A DNA stretch of 64,000 nt, from contig JAHBSL010000010.1 of assembly GCA_019639135.1 (NCBI GenBank), positions 1 through 64,000 of the forward strand, read 5' to 3'. The notes beneath the pieces are model-generated. The model searched no databases and was not told where the DNA came from. It worked only from the letters and a program-made list of their open reading frames with translations. How positions within the stretch are numbered: position 1 is the stretch's first letter; the number at the start of each line of letters is the position of its first letter. Below, piece after piece: positions 1 through 7,778 of this stretch. Source of the DNA: Acidobacteriota bacterium. GTDB taxonomy: Bacteria; Acidobacteriota; Blastocatellia; Pyrinomonadales; Pyrinomonadaceae. Made by a program: the position numbers and the translations under genes.

Positions 1-30
1 TCGTTCATCATTCCGCATTCATCATTCCAA

Positions 31-383
31 GAGACACCCTCCCTACCGGTCGGGTTTCCGCCTGTGCGGTTAAGGGACGGATGAGAATTAAGTCGGATGA
101 ACCGCCCTTACTTACGTGCGGGCTTGTGCAGGGTGCGCCCTTGCTGACGCGCGGGCCTCTGACGCGGGCATTCACCACTCACCATTCATCGTTCATCATT
201 CATCATTCGAAGATACGCCCTTACTTACGTGCGGGCTTCTGCACTGAGCCTTTGCTTACGCGCGGGCCTCTGACACGACCACTCACCACTCACCACTCAT
301 CGTTCATCATTCATCATTCAGTTAAGCCCTTACTTACGTGCGGGCTTCTGCATTGGAGACCTTGCTGATGTGCGGATCATTGC
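31..383. repeat. REP-like palindromic repeat array
   Basis: About seven related units share the frame GCCC-(T-rich ~10 nt)-CGGGC-TTCTGCA or CTCTGAC. Near-identical copies lie at 104-130, 217-243 and 326-352. A second type lies at 137-163 and 248-276. Degenerate units lie near 31-61 and 357-383. Units are separated by low-complexity CACCACTCATCGTTCATCATTCATC runs (173-209, 281-319). The start and end of each unit are complementary (GCCC/GGGC), as in REP elements. The reading frames here are shadows of the repeats. Positions 1-390 contain no convincing gene. Confidence 0.8.
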
Positions 384-390
384 ATTGCGA

Positions 391-924
391 TCATTGTTTT
401 GTAAAGACAAGGGTCGAGGTGTTTGTGCCCATCGGGCCCTCGAGTGAGCGTTTAACGGTCAGGGTTTTGCCATCGGCGGAGAGCGACCACTCCTCTTTGG
501 AGGTCGCGGTGATCTCGCCCATCTGGCCGGAGAAGGTGCGTTTCTGGGTGAGTTTGAGCGTCGCTCCGTCGAGCTTTGCGCTGAGCGTTACGGGCACGGG
601 GCCGCGGGGCGTAGCCTGTTCGGTGGTGGTCTCGCGTTCCTTGAGACTGTAAGTGAACTTGCCGTCGGCGCCGCTAAAGCGTCCGCCGCCCATCCCGCCG
701 CGTCCGCCGGCCTCTGGAGCCATCCGCTTGGTCTCGGTCGCGATCTCGAGCGTGTCGGCGGTCTGCCCGACGGTCATTGTCATCGCTTCGATCCGCGACC
801 GGTCGTTGATCTCGGAACGCTCTTTATCAAGCGTCCAGGTGCCGGAAAAATTCGGTGTTTTCTGGGCGAAGGCGGCCGCCGATGCAAGAGCGATGGCCGC
901 GAGGATGAATGCTGCTTTTCTCAT
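391..924 (-). CDS. Secreted protein of unknown function
   Basis: 177-residue exported protein. Residues 1-20 form a clear Sec signal peptide (basic start, Ala-rich hydrophobic core, cleavage after AFA). The mature part begins with NFSGTWTLDKERS, a pattern common in small secreted beta-rich proteins of Acidobacteria-like genomes. A Gly-rich linker lies near residue 75, and the C-terminal half alternates short beta-like segments (TLKLTQKR, KTLTVKR). No catalytic motif is visible. A lipocalin-like or beta-barrel fold is a guess. The gene is divergent from the Gdt1-like gene at 1042 with about 117 bp between them, enough for two promoters. Confidence 0.75.
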   Translation of the reverse strand: MRKAAFILAAIALASAAAFAQKTPNFSGTWTLDKERSEINDRSRIEAMTMTVGQTADTLEIATETKRMAPEAGGRGGMGGGRFSGADGKFTYSLKERETTTEQATPRGPVPVTLSAKLDGATLKLTQKRTFSGQMGEITATSKEEWSLSADGKTLTVKRSLEGPMGTNTSTLVFTKQ

Positions 925-1041
925 GGTAAATGTTCTCCTTATGCGGAAAACATTATGATGCGAAAGAGCCGTAAAAAGTCGGCGGCGAGTGTAAAGAATT
1001 GTACGGCTTGACGTGCCGCACGGCTCGGCTAGACTGATTGC

Positions 1042-1314
1042 ATGGACCTCAAGATCTTCGGCACCGCCTTTCTTACGCTTTTCCTCGCCGAGCTTGGCGA
1101 TAAAACGCAGCTCGCGATAATCGTCCTAACGGCAAAAACGGAGTCGAAGCTCGCCGTTTTTCTCGGGGCGAGCCTCGCTCTCGTTCTTGTTTCGCTTCTT
1201 GGTGTGCTGGTCGGCGGCGTACTGAGCCAGTATGTGCCGACCGAATGGCTTCAGCGGATAGTCGCCGTCGCGTTCATCATCATCGGCATCCTGATGCTCT
1301 TCGGAAAGCTCTAG
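1042..1314 (+). CDS. Gdt1/TMEM165 (UPF0016) family membrane transporter
   Basis: 90 residues with three hydrophobic segments. The family signature E-x-G-D-K/R-T/S is present as ELGDKTQ at residues 17-23, inside the first membrane helix. Gdt1 proteins export Mn2+ or Ca2+. Eukaryotic members hold two copies of this half, while many bacterial members are single halves that must dimerise. This is such a half-size member with no second half alongside. Substrate is inferred from family only. It ends 15 bp before the convergent stop of the SdrD-type gene. Confidence 0.85.
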   Translation: MDLKIFGTAFLTLFLAELGDKTQLAIIVLTAKTESKLAVFLGASLALVLVSLLGVLVGGVLSQYVPTEWLQRIVAVAFIIIGILMLFGKL

Positions 1315-1328
1315 GTCACCGCCGGCGG

Positions 1329-3998
1329 TCATTCGGACGCAATGAATTCGACGACGTTCAATTTTTCGTTCGTTGTGATCGTCTGAACCGGCTGCTTGAA
1401 AACGTGGCCGCGCGCCCGGACCGAAACGAAGACCGTCTCGCCCGCCGGTATGCCTTCGATATTGAAGTAACCGAAGCTGCCCGTGAGCACACTCCAGGTG
1501 TTTCCTTCCGCATCAAAGATCACGACCGAAGCATTTGGAATTCCGAAACCCATTGCCGTCATCACACGGCCCTCGACCGATACGTTTGACGAAGACGGGG
1601 CCAGCGAGGCAAAGCCGATATCGAAGCGGTGGTCGTTCTCGCCAGGCCCGCCGGTAACGAAGCTCACGACCGGGAAGGTGCCGAGCGGCGAACCGGGCAT
1701 GTTCGTTGCAAAAGTGGCATCCGAATCGCTCGCTTCGTCGTCGCCGGCCTGCGACGTTTGATTCGCGGTCGTGATCCAGCGGCCGAAGAGCGGCCCGCCG
1801 ATCAAAAAGTTCGACAGATTGTCGAGCCGTATCTGATAGGACGTACCAAAAGCGAGGCCGCCGTTCACGATCCCAACGTGGTCCGTCGGGTTTGGGTCAA
1901 CCGTGGTTCCCGCGACAAAATAATACTCGCCGTTCGCATCAGTTACTGCCGTCCCGACAAGCGTTGAACCCTGATACAGATTGACCGTAACTCCGGCGAT
2001 AGGACTCTCGCCCGGGTCCTGAACGCCGTTCGAATTCGCATCGAACCAAACTCGGTTGCCGACCTCGATCGGGGCCGCCTCGCATAGAGGGACGACATTG
2101 CCGATGCCGTTTGCCTTGCCGAAATCGCTGAACGAGTAAGCGAGATAGCCGCGATTCTGGGCTCCGGTGTTGTTCACGAACCAGCGAAATCCGCCGGCAT
2201 CATAGATATTGTCGTTCGGGATATATACCGGGTCGAAGATGGTCGCAACAAGTACGGAATGGCCCGGTATCTGCGATGCCCCGCCGAGTGCGACCTCGTC
2301 GTGCGGATTGCCGTTCGGGTGGTAATTGTCCTGGTAATAATACTCGCCGCCGCCGGGGCCTTCGTTCGTGGCCTGCGGCGCATTCCCGATCCCGCCGCAG
2401 CGGCCGTTCAGCTCAAGCGTCCAACCGGAAGTCGGGTTGCCGCAAAGCCGAAGCATATCTCCCGCAGTGATGCCCTTGAAGAGCTGTGCCGGATTGTTCG
2501 GGTTGCTCGCGCTGTTGTAGCCCGACTGGTCGCCGTTGCGGTCTCGAAGCGAAAGCACCATATTGCCCCGGTCGAAATCGATATCAGTCAGCATCGGCTG
2601 CGGATAGATGAAGTGCGAGGTGCTGATGGTCTGGTACGTTGCTCGCCAGTTGCGCCAAGCGGCACCGTAACCGGGGTCGGTCTCAGCACGCGGATAGTTG
2701 AGCTGAATGTTGACGCTTGGCGTTCCGGCAAAGGTGTTCGTCGCCGGATCAAAGCGGTAAACATAAGCCCCCAGATTTGTGGAGATAGTTCCGCCCGATG
2801 TTTCACGCGAGCAGACGGCGCCAACATATAGAGTGCCTTCATACCAGGTCACCGCGAAGGGCCGCACCTCGGATGCAACCGTGCAGCTCGGCATCGCGGC
2901 CGGGAACGGATAGCTTGTAATGGTCGTCGAATTCAGCGGGCCCGAAGTAGGAATGCGATAGAGGCGGCGGTCGTTGAGATTCATTGCGTAGAGAAATGAC
3001 TCATCCGCATTTAGGGCGATACCGCCGAACGATATCTTCCCAACAGCGTTCCAGGTGGTCTGGCCGTTATCGGTATTGTAGTCGAGCGGATTGTGCGGGT
3101 CTGTACCCGCTGTTCCGGGGCCGAAGACGGTATTCAGGTTGACGAATTCACTGACGGCATTCGTGTTTCGGTCGTACTGATATATCGCGCCAGGGCCGCC
3201 GGGGCCGAACTTGGCATGCTTTTTCATGTAGGCAGCCGCAAAGATGCGCCGCGTAGCTCGATGATAAGCCAGCCCAAAGGTCGTACCGACGTCGTCGGTC
3301 GTAGCAAGCGACGTATTGCCCGGCGAGGTGAAATCGGTGACCGGGTTGCCGCCGGTGGTACGTGTGCTGCCGCCGGTGTAGGGAATCGTGAAAAGAGCTT
3401 CAGGCTGTGTGGCACCGCCGAAGCCGTAAAGCTGCGAGCAGATCTCCGGGTTGTTGGAACAAAAATCGCCGGGACGATTGAGGGCAAGATTTACGTTCGA
3501 TGTGTTGCCATCCTCGACGAAATGCACAGTAGAACCGGCCGTCGTTGACGTATTACCATTGACCGATTCGGCGCTTCTGGCGGACGGAAGAAAGCCGAGA
3601 GGCAGCCCCGTGAATTCGATGCGATAGGGCCCGGTGCCGGCTGCATTAAGCGTATAGGTGCCGTTGGCTGCGGTTGTCGCGGAGCCCCGCAACACACCGG
3701 CTGCGTCGTAAGCAGAAACGGTAATTCCTGCGACGCCGGCATCTATTGCGGTAGGCGCAGCCGCAGTTCCGCCTGAGCTTTCGAACAAACCGTTGCCATT
3801 GAAATCCTGAAAAACACGGCCCGAAATGGCCCCGGCTAAGTCATCGGCGGGAAGAGAAAGCTGATCGGTCTCCTTATCGAAACGGACCTCTTGGGCCTGT
3901 GAATCATCGGCGATATAAAGCAGGCTTATGGATAGCAGAAGACCGGCTACGAGGAAGAAGAGACTAAATTGCGAGGTTAGGTTTTTGCTTTGCGGCAT
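1329..3998 (-). CDS. Large secreted SdrD B-like / carboxypeptidase-regulatory-like domain protein
   Basis: 889 residues with an N-terminal signal segment (residues ~10-35, ending SQAQ). Residues ~55-170 form an SdrD_B-like domain (SGRVFQDFNGNGLFES...). Residues ~180-640 form a central region with many Gly/Asn/Asp turns, likely beta-propeller-like (GLAYHRATRRIFAAAYMKKH). Residues ~645-790 form a second SdrD_B domain (GNRVWFDANSNGVQDPGES). The last ~85 residues form a carboxypeptidase-regulatory/TonB plug-like beta sandwich. No cell-wall sorting signal or PEP-CTERM tail was seen. The likely role is as an extracellular or surface structural protein, possibly Ca2+-binding through the DxNxNG turns. 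Confidence 0.8.
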   Translation of the reverse strand: MPQSKNLTSQFSLFFLVAGLLLSISLLYIADDSQAQEVRFDKETDQLSLPADDLAGAISGRVFQDFNGNGLFESSGGTAAAPTAIDAGVAGITVSAYDAAGVLRGSATTAANGTYTLNAAGTGPYRIEFTGLPLGFLPSARSAESVNGNTSTTAGSTVHFVEDGNTSNVNLALNRPGDFCSNNPEICSQLYGFGGATQPEALFTIPYTGGSTRTTGGNPVTDFTSPGNTSLATTDDVGTTFGLAYHRATRRIFAAAYMKKHAKFGPGGPGAIYQYDRNTNAVSEFVNLNTVFGPGTAGTDPHNPLDYNTDNGQTTWNAVGKISFGGIALNADESFLYAMNLNDRRLYRIPTSGPLNSTTITSYPFPAAMPSCTVASEVRPFAVTWYEGTLYVGAVCSRETSGGTISTNLGAYVYRFDPATNTFAGTPSVNIQLNYPRAETDPGYGAAWRNWRATYQTISTSHFIYPQPMLTDIDFDRGNMVLSLRDRNGDQSGYNSASNPNNPAQLFKGITAGDMLRLCGNPTSGWTLELNGRCGGIGNAPQATNEGPGGGEYYYQDNYHPNGNPHDEVALGGASQIPGHSVLVATIFDPVYIPNDNIYDAGGFRWFVNNTGAQNRGYLAYSFSDFGKANGIGNVVPLCEAAPIEVGNRVWFDANSNGVQDPGESPIAGVTVNLYQGSTLVGTAVTDANGEYYFVAGTTVDPNPTDHVGIVNGGLAFGTSYQIRLDNLSNFLIGGPLFGRWITTANQTSQAGDDEASDSDATFATNMPGSPLGTFPVVSFVTGGPGENDHRFDIGFASLAPSSSNVSVEGRVMTAMGFGIPNASVVIFDAEGNTWSVLTGSFGYFNIEGIPAGETVFVSVRARGHVFKQPVQTITTNEKLNVVEFIASE

Positions 3999-4164
3999 CG
4001 GAGTAAATGGCGGAGAAAGAACTCGGGTAGAGCATGGATATGACTAGCTCGTTACGGAGAAAATGAAGCAGGGTAGGATGAGTTGGGAGGATAGGAAGAG
4101 AGTATCAGCAACTGCTTAACATTGTCAAACAATTATTCTCACCGTTTTTTCCGACCTTTACCGC

Positions 4165-4710
4165 TCATTTTTTGAGGCGGGCGGCGAATTTCTGCCGAAA
4201 CTTCAAGACCTTTGGCGCGACGACGGCGGCACAGTATGGCTGATTTGGGTTATTGGCAAAGTATTCCTGATGGTAATCCTCGGCCGGCCAGAATCTGTCA
4301 AAGGCGGTCACTTCGGTAACGATCTTGCCATCGTAAATGCCCTCGCGGGCGACCTCGTCGATGATCTCGTGGGCGGTTTGTTTTTGCTCTTCCGAATGAT
4401 AGAAAATGGCCGAGCGATACGAGGTGCCGATGTCATTTCCCTGGCGGTTAAGCTGTGTCGGGTCGTGGACGGAAAAGAAGACGCGAAGCAGATCTGAATA
4501 CGATAGCTCCGCGGGATCGAACGTGATCTGCACGACCTCGGCATGGCCGGTGGTTTCGGAGCAGACCTCCTGATAGGTCGGGTTTTCCTTATGCCCGCCG
4601 GAATATCCGGAGACGACGTCGTGAACGCCCTTGAGGTCGTCAAAGACCGCCTCGACACACCAAAAACACCCCGCCGCGAGAGTTGCCGTTTCAAGCCCGT
4701 TATCTGCCAT
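4165..4710 (-). CDS. msrA: Peptide methionine-(S)-S-oxide reductase MsrA
   Basis: 181 residues, the usual MsrA length. The active-site motif GCFWCVEAVF lies at residues 14-23, with Cys15 as the sulfenic-acid-forming nucleophile. Family landmarks follow: VVSGYSGG, NPTYQEVCSETTGHAE and AEDYHQEYF. MsrA reduces methionine-S-sulfoxide in oxidised proteins using thioredoxin. There is no fused MsrB domain and no msrB next to it. It is a single gene divergent from the CHY zinc-finger gene at 4770. The run of T residues at about 4145 could end transcription. Confidence 0.96.
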   Translation of the reverse strand: MADNGLETATLAAGCFWCVEAVFDDLKGVHDVVSGYSGGHKENPTYQEVCSETTGHAEVVQITFDPAELSYSDLLRVFFSVHDPTQLNRQGNDIGTSYRSAIFYHSEEQKQTAHEIIDEVAREGIYDGKIVTEVTAFDRFWPAEDYHQEYFANNPNQPYCAAVVAPKVLKFRQKFAARLKK

Positions 4711-4769
4711 AAATGAAGTATCCCTTTCGGTTCGTACTTTATTTCATACTATCTTAATCAAGAGAGGAG

Positions 4770-5108
4770 ATGAAAGGCGTGCGGCTGGTACACGGTAAAG
4801 AGGTTTTTGGCGTTGAGGTCGATGCCGAAACGCGGTGCGGGCATTGGCACAGCCCGTGGGACATCATCGCGATCAAATTCAAGTGCTGCGGCCGATGGTA
4901 TCCGTGCTTTGACTGCCATGCCGAGGTCGCGGGGCACAAGCCGGCCGTTTGGCCGCGAACGGAACGCGGCGAAAAAGCGATACTCTGCGGCGGCTGCGGT
5001 ACGGAGCTTTCGATCGAAGATTACCTTGCCTGCGAGAATCTTTGCCCGGCCTGCGAACGCGAGTTTAACCCCGGCTGTGCGAAGCACTACCACCTTTATT
5101 TTGAATAA
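4770..5108 (+). CDS. CHY-type zinc finger protein
   Basis: 112 residues rich in paired Cys and His: CGHWHSP, CCGRWYPCFDCHAE, CGGCGTELS and CPACEREFNPGCAKHYHLYFE. This order matches the CHY zinc-finger domain, which binds three zinc ions. In eukaryotes the domain occurs in Hot13 and Pirh2; bacterial stand-alone members are uncharacterised. The AGGAG at 4765-4769 abuts the ATG at 4770, so the in-frame GTG at 4779 (spacing 9) may be the true start. The stop is 1 bp from the convergent mtnC stop. Confidence 0.85.
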   Translation: MKGVRLVHGKEVFGVEVDAETRCGHWHSPWDIIAIKFKCCGRWYPCFDCHAEVAGHKPAVWPRTERGEKAILCGGCGTELSIEDYLACENLCPACEREFNPGCAKHYHLYFE

Positions 5109-5109
5109 G

Positions 5110-5808
5110 TTATGCGGCGACGCGGTCGAATGAATCGATCCTCTCAAAATTGCTTTCCGCAGCGGGAGAATTGCCCGGACGGACGGAAAGCAGAACCTGC
5201 ATTCCCGCATCCGCGGCGGCGGAAAGTTCTTGGGCGACATCGGAAATAAAAAGAATTTCGTCGGGCGGGAGTTCGAGTTCCCCGGCGATGCCTCGGTAAC
5301 TTTCCGCCTCGCGTTTATGGCCGATGTTGGTATCGAAATAGCGGTCGATGTGCCGCGAGAGGTCGCCCTCGGCGGTGTGGCTGAAGATCAGCTTCTGCGC
5401 GAGCACGCTGCCCGAAGAATAAATGGCGATGAGCTTGCCGGCGGCTTTCCAGCGTTCAAATGCGGGCGGCACATCGGGGAAGACCTCGCCGACGAGCTCG
5501 CCCGCCGCATATCCGCGTTCCCAGATCAAGCCCTGAATGAACTTGAGCGGAGTCGATTTCCGGTCGGCGTCAATGAGATGTTTTAGGTATTCGATGACCG
5601 AATTCTCGGAGGCATTGTCGAACGGCTTCGTGTAGCTGTCGTCCTGCTCGGCCTCGGCCGCAAGCTCGGCGATCTCTTTCCTCAGCGATGCAAAATTCTC
5701 CGAAACGTAACCGGCGACGCGGGCCCGGGCGTAAGGGAAAAGCGTCCGATGGACGAAGTCGATCGGCGTGGTCGTGCCTTCAATGTCGAGAAGAATTGCT
5801 TTCGTCAT
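5110..5808 (-). CDS. mtnC: Enolase-phosphatase E1 (methionine salvage)
   Basis: 232-residue HAD-superfamily enzyme. The catalytic loop is LLDIEGTTTP (Asp8 and Glu10). Motif II is IYSSGS and motif III/IV is ILFISDV near residue 185. MtnC enolises and dephosphorylates 2,3-diketo-5-methylthiopentyl-1-phosphate to acireductone, the substrate of MtnD. It is the last gene of the operon mtnB - zinc-ribbon gene - mtnD - mtnC. The 69-bp gap to mtnD (5809-5877) contains a CGCCGAGA/TCTCGGCG dyad of the dispersed repeat type. Confidence 0.95.
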   Translation of the reverse strand: MTKAILLDIEGTTTPIDFVHRTLFPYARARVAGYVSENFASLRKEIAELAAEAEQDDSYTKPFDNASENSVIEYLKHLIDADRKSTPLKFIQGLIWERGYAAGELVGEVFPDVPPAFERWKAAGKLIAIYSSGSVLAQKLIFSHTAEGDLSRHIDRYFDTNIGHKREAESYRGIAGELELPPDEILFISDVAQELSAAADAGMQVLLSVRPGNSPAAESNFERIDSFDRVAA

Positions 5809-5814
5809 TTCACT

Positions 5815-5877
5815 ACAAAGACACGAGAGACGCCGAGAAAAACCTGTCCAAGCTCTGCGTCTCGGCGACTCGGCGGT
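5815..5877. repeat. CTCTGCG-family intergenic repeat between mtnD and mtnC
   Basis: Short dyad: gacgccgagaa on one side and tctgcgtctcggcgactcgg on the other. It resembles the dispersed 'CACAGAG/CTCTGCG' repeats elsewhere in the window (7627, 11473, 11968, 37130, 53988). It fills most of the gap inside the operon and may form a hairpin that tunes mtnC expression (inference). Confidence 0.5.
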
Positions 5878-6435
5878 TCAAATTCGTGGCGGAATGTGGC
5901 TGACACCGAAGCAGAGCGGCTCGAAGCCGGCATCGACGCCGGAGTTGGTATAGTGCGGCGTCCAGCCGGACATGTCCTGAAAGAGGCGGATCGCCCGGAC
6001 GGTCCGGTCGCCGCAGAGATTGAACCAGTGACGCGTGCCTCGCGGAACGCGGATCAGGTCGCCGGCCTCCATCTCGATCGAGACGACATCGCCGCCCTCG
6101 GGTGCGATGTGGAAAAGCCCGTGGCCCTTCACGATGAACCGTACCTCATCTTCATCATGCCAATGCTCTTTGTTGAATTTATTGAGCATTTCATCCAGCC
6201 CCGGCGTTTCGGGCGTTACGTTGATCACGTCCGCAGTGACGTAGCCGCCCTTCGCTTTTAACGCCTCGACCTCATCGGAATAAAAGGCAAGGACCTCCTC
6301 ATCACTCGCGTCGGGCCCAAGCTCGGCGATGTTGTCCCAGCGTTCGTAGTCGATGCCGATCTGTGCCAATTCCTTTTCAATTAGGTGTGATTGTCGATAT
6401 TCGGTTTTCTTTACCGGATTTGTAAGTATTGCCAT
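5878..6435 (-). CDS. mtnD: Acireductone dioxygenase (methionine salvage)
   Basis: Cupin enzyme of 185 residues counted from MAILTNPVKK. Metal ligands are visible as H91-W-H93-x3-E97 (EHWHDEDEVRF) and H136 (RGTRHWF). With Fe2+ it converts acireductone to the methionine precursor 4-methylthio-2-oxobutanoate. With Ni2+ the off-pathway products form. An upstream in-frame ATG at 6450 would overlap the previous gene by 14 bp. The ATG at 6435 leaves a 1-bp gap and is preferred. Confidence 0.94.
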   Translation of the reverse strand: MAILTNPVKKTEYRQSHLIEKELAQIGIDYERWDNIAELGPDASDEEVLAFYSDEVEALKAKGGYVTADVINVTPETPGLDEMLNKFNKEHWHDEDEVRFIVKGHGLFHIAPEGGDVVSIEMEAGDLIRVPRGTRHWFNLCGDRTVRAIRLFQDMSGWTPHYTNSGVDAGFEPLCFGVSHIPPRI

Positions 6436-6436
6436 T

Positions 6437-6892
6437 TTATACGTCAACAAACTTAGTGTAGATGAACGCGGTCAAAAGCGTCGTTGCGATCAAACCCGAG
6501 ATCGCAGCCTTTTTGATCTTCAGTTTGGCTTCTGCATGAAGCTCGTCGGGATACTGAATCTCGCTATACAATCGATTCCACCGCACGAATTTCCACCAAA
6601 ACATTATCAAAGCAACGGCTGACGCAAACAGTGGTGTAACCCCAAACTCAGGAACAAACCTCGACAAAACATACGAGACAGCCAGCAACGAAAATGGAGC
6701 GGCGGAATAAAGGAGCAGATCGTCGGCCGCTGAGTTCGCCACGAAGTTACGATCATCAATTACGGCGAGTTCATGAACACCCTCCTCGCTTGCCATCAAA
6801 CCACATTTCGAACATACCGGGACGCTTGACTTAATGATATTCGAGCAATTCGGACATTTGATATATCTATCCTTTACAAAAATGCTGTTCAT
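6437..6892 (-). CDS. Zinc-ribbon membrane protein inside the mtn operon
   Basis: 151 residues, not recognised as a named family. Residues 13-31 form a four-Cys zinc ribbon (CPNC near residue 13, CSKCG near 28). Residues ~60-100 contain two hydrophobic helices (LLYSAAPFSLLAVSYVL and a segment around FASAVALIMFWWKF). A third lies near the C-terminus (AISGLIATTLLTAFIY). It sits between mtnB and mtnD with a 30-bp and a 1-bp gap, so it is almost surely co-transcribed with them. Its role in methionine salvage, if any, is unknown. Confidence 0.75.
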   Translation of the reverse strand: MNSIFVKDRYIKCPNCSNIIKSSVPVCSKCGLMASEEGVHELAVIDDRNFVANSAADDLLLYSAAPFSLLAVSYVLSRFVPEFGVTPLFASAVALIMFWWKFVRWNRLYSEIQYPDELHAEAKLKIKKAAISGLIATTLLTAFIYTKFVDV

Positions 6893-6922
6893 CCGAGTTT
6901 CTCTATCCTCGTAAACACGATC

Positions 6923-7549
6923 CTAACGATCAGGCTTCTGCCTGCCTAACACCTCGAACAAAAACTCGAAGATCTCCACGTGCCGTTTTGCGTCGGCGAC
7001 CGTTTCGCCCCAGGTATAAAGGCCATGGCGGCGGAGGTAGATGCCGTGGCATTCCGGGTTTTCGCGGAGCACATTTTCGATGACGTGCGAGAGCGCGACG
7101 TAATCCTGCGAGTTATCGACGATCGGCACGCGTTCGCGGTGCTCGTGCGTTGTAACGCCCGAAAGGCCCTTGAGCATCTCGTAGCCTTCGATCTCAATGA
7201 AACCCGATTCATAAAAATGGTCCGAAAGGATCGTGCCCCAGACCGAATGCGTGTGCAGTATCGAGCGCGCCCGCGGCACGTGGCGGTAAATGCACAGGTG
7301 GAGCAGCGTCTCGGCCGAGGGCTTCCCGAAGCCCTGCAGGATCTCGGCGTCGTCATCAAGTTCGAGAAAGTTCGTTTCGTCGAGGTTGCCTTTTTCGATG
7401 CCGCTGGCCGTTACCGAAATGCGGAGCGGCCGCCGGGCTAGCAGCATACTGAAGTTCCCGCTTGTGCCCAGGACCCAGCCGCGGCGATAGAACTCGCGGC
7501 CCGCCTCGGCAAGTTCGCCTGCTAATTTGTCTTTTGCATTGTCGGCCAT
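6923..7549 (-). CDS. mtnB: Methylthioribulose-1-phosphate dehydratase
   Basis: 208-residue class II aldolase-fold enzyme. Landmarks are the N-terminal GTSGNFSM (substrate phosphate loop), SVTASGIEKGNL, KPSAETLLH, the zinc ligands in ILHTHSVWG, and RRHGLYTWG near residue 175. MtnB dehydrates 5-methylthioribulose-1-phosphate to the diketo compound used by MtnC. It is the first gene of the operon. mtnA and mtnK, which would supply its substrate, are not in the window. Confidence 0.94.
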   Translation of the reverse strand: MADNAKDKLAGELAEAGREFYRRGWVLGTSGNFSMLLARRPLRISVTASGIEKGNLDETNFLELDDDAEILQGFGKPSAETLLHLCIYRHVPRARSILHTHSVWGTILSDHFYESGFIEIEGYEMLKGLSGVTTHEHRERVPIVDNSQDYVALSHVIENVLRENPECHGIYLRRHGLYTWGETVADAKRHVEIFEFLFEVLGRQKPDR

Positions 7550-7626
7550 TGTTCGCCCTGCGAAAGATATTATCGCAAATCGGAGTCGGCTGGGGTAGGC
7601 TTATCGCTATTCCAATTTACAGGGAT

Positions 7627-7763
7627 TTTAAACACAGAGCACACAGAGATAGGGCACAGAGTTCACGAAGTTAGGTGTTTCAGTTCCGCGATTGACGGTT
7701 AGTATCCTCTGTGGGCTTTGTGCAAAACTTTGAGTCCTTTGTGTTTAAGTCCAACTGAAACAC
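7627..7763. repeat. CACAGAG-family inverted repeat element
   Basis: The left arm (TTAAACACAGAGCACACAGAG) and right arm (about 7706-7747, reverse complement TTAAACACAAAGG...CACAGAGG) are imperfect inverted copies. Nested with them is a perfect 11-bp inverted pair, GTGTTTCAGTT (7675-7685) and AACTGAAACAC (7753-7763). The element fills most of the 229-bp gap between mtnB and acs. It can fold as a long hairpin and may be a degenerate MITE-like unit. Confidence 0.6.
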
Positions 7764-7778
7764 GGAGCCATCGGATTT

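Noticed and set aside
31..383. CRISPR array
   Set aside because: Units vary, spacers repeat themselves, units are palindromic, and no cas genes are present. They are REP elements.
4754..5240. Minus-strand frames over the CHY gene
   Set aside because: Antisense to a clear Cys/His zinc-finger gene.
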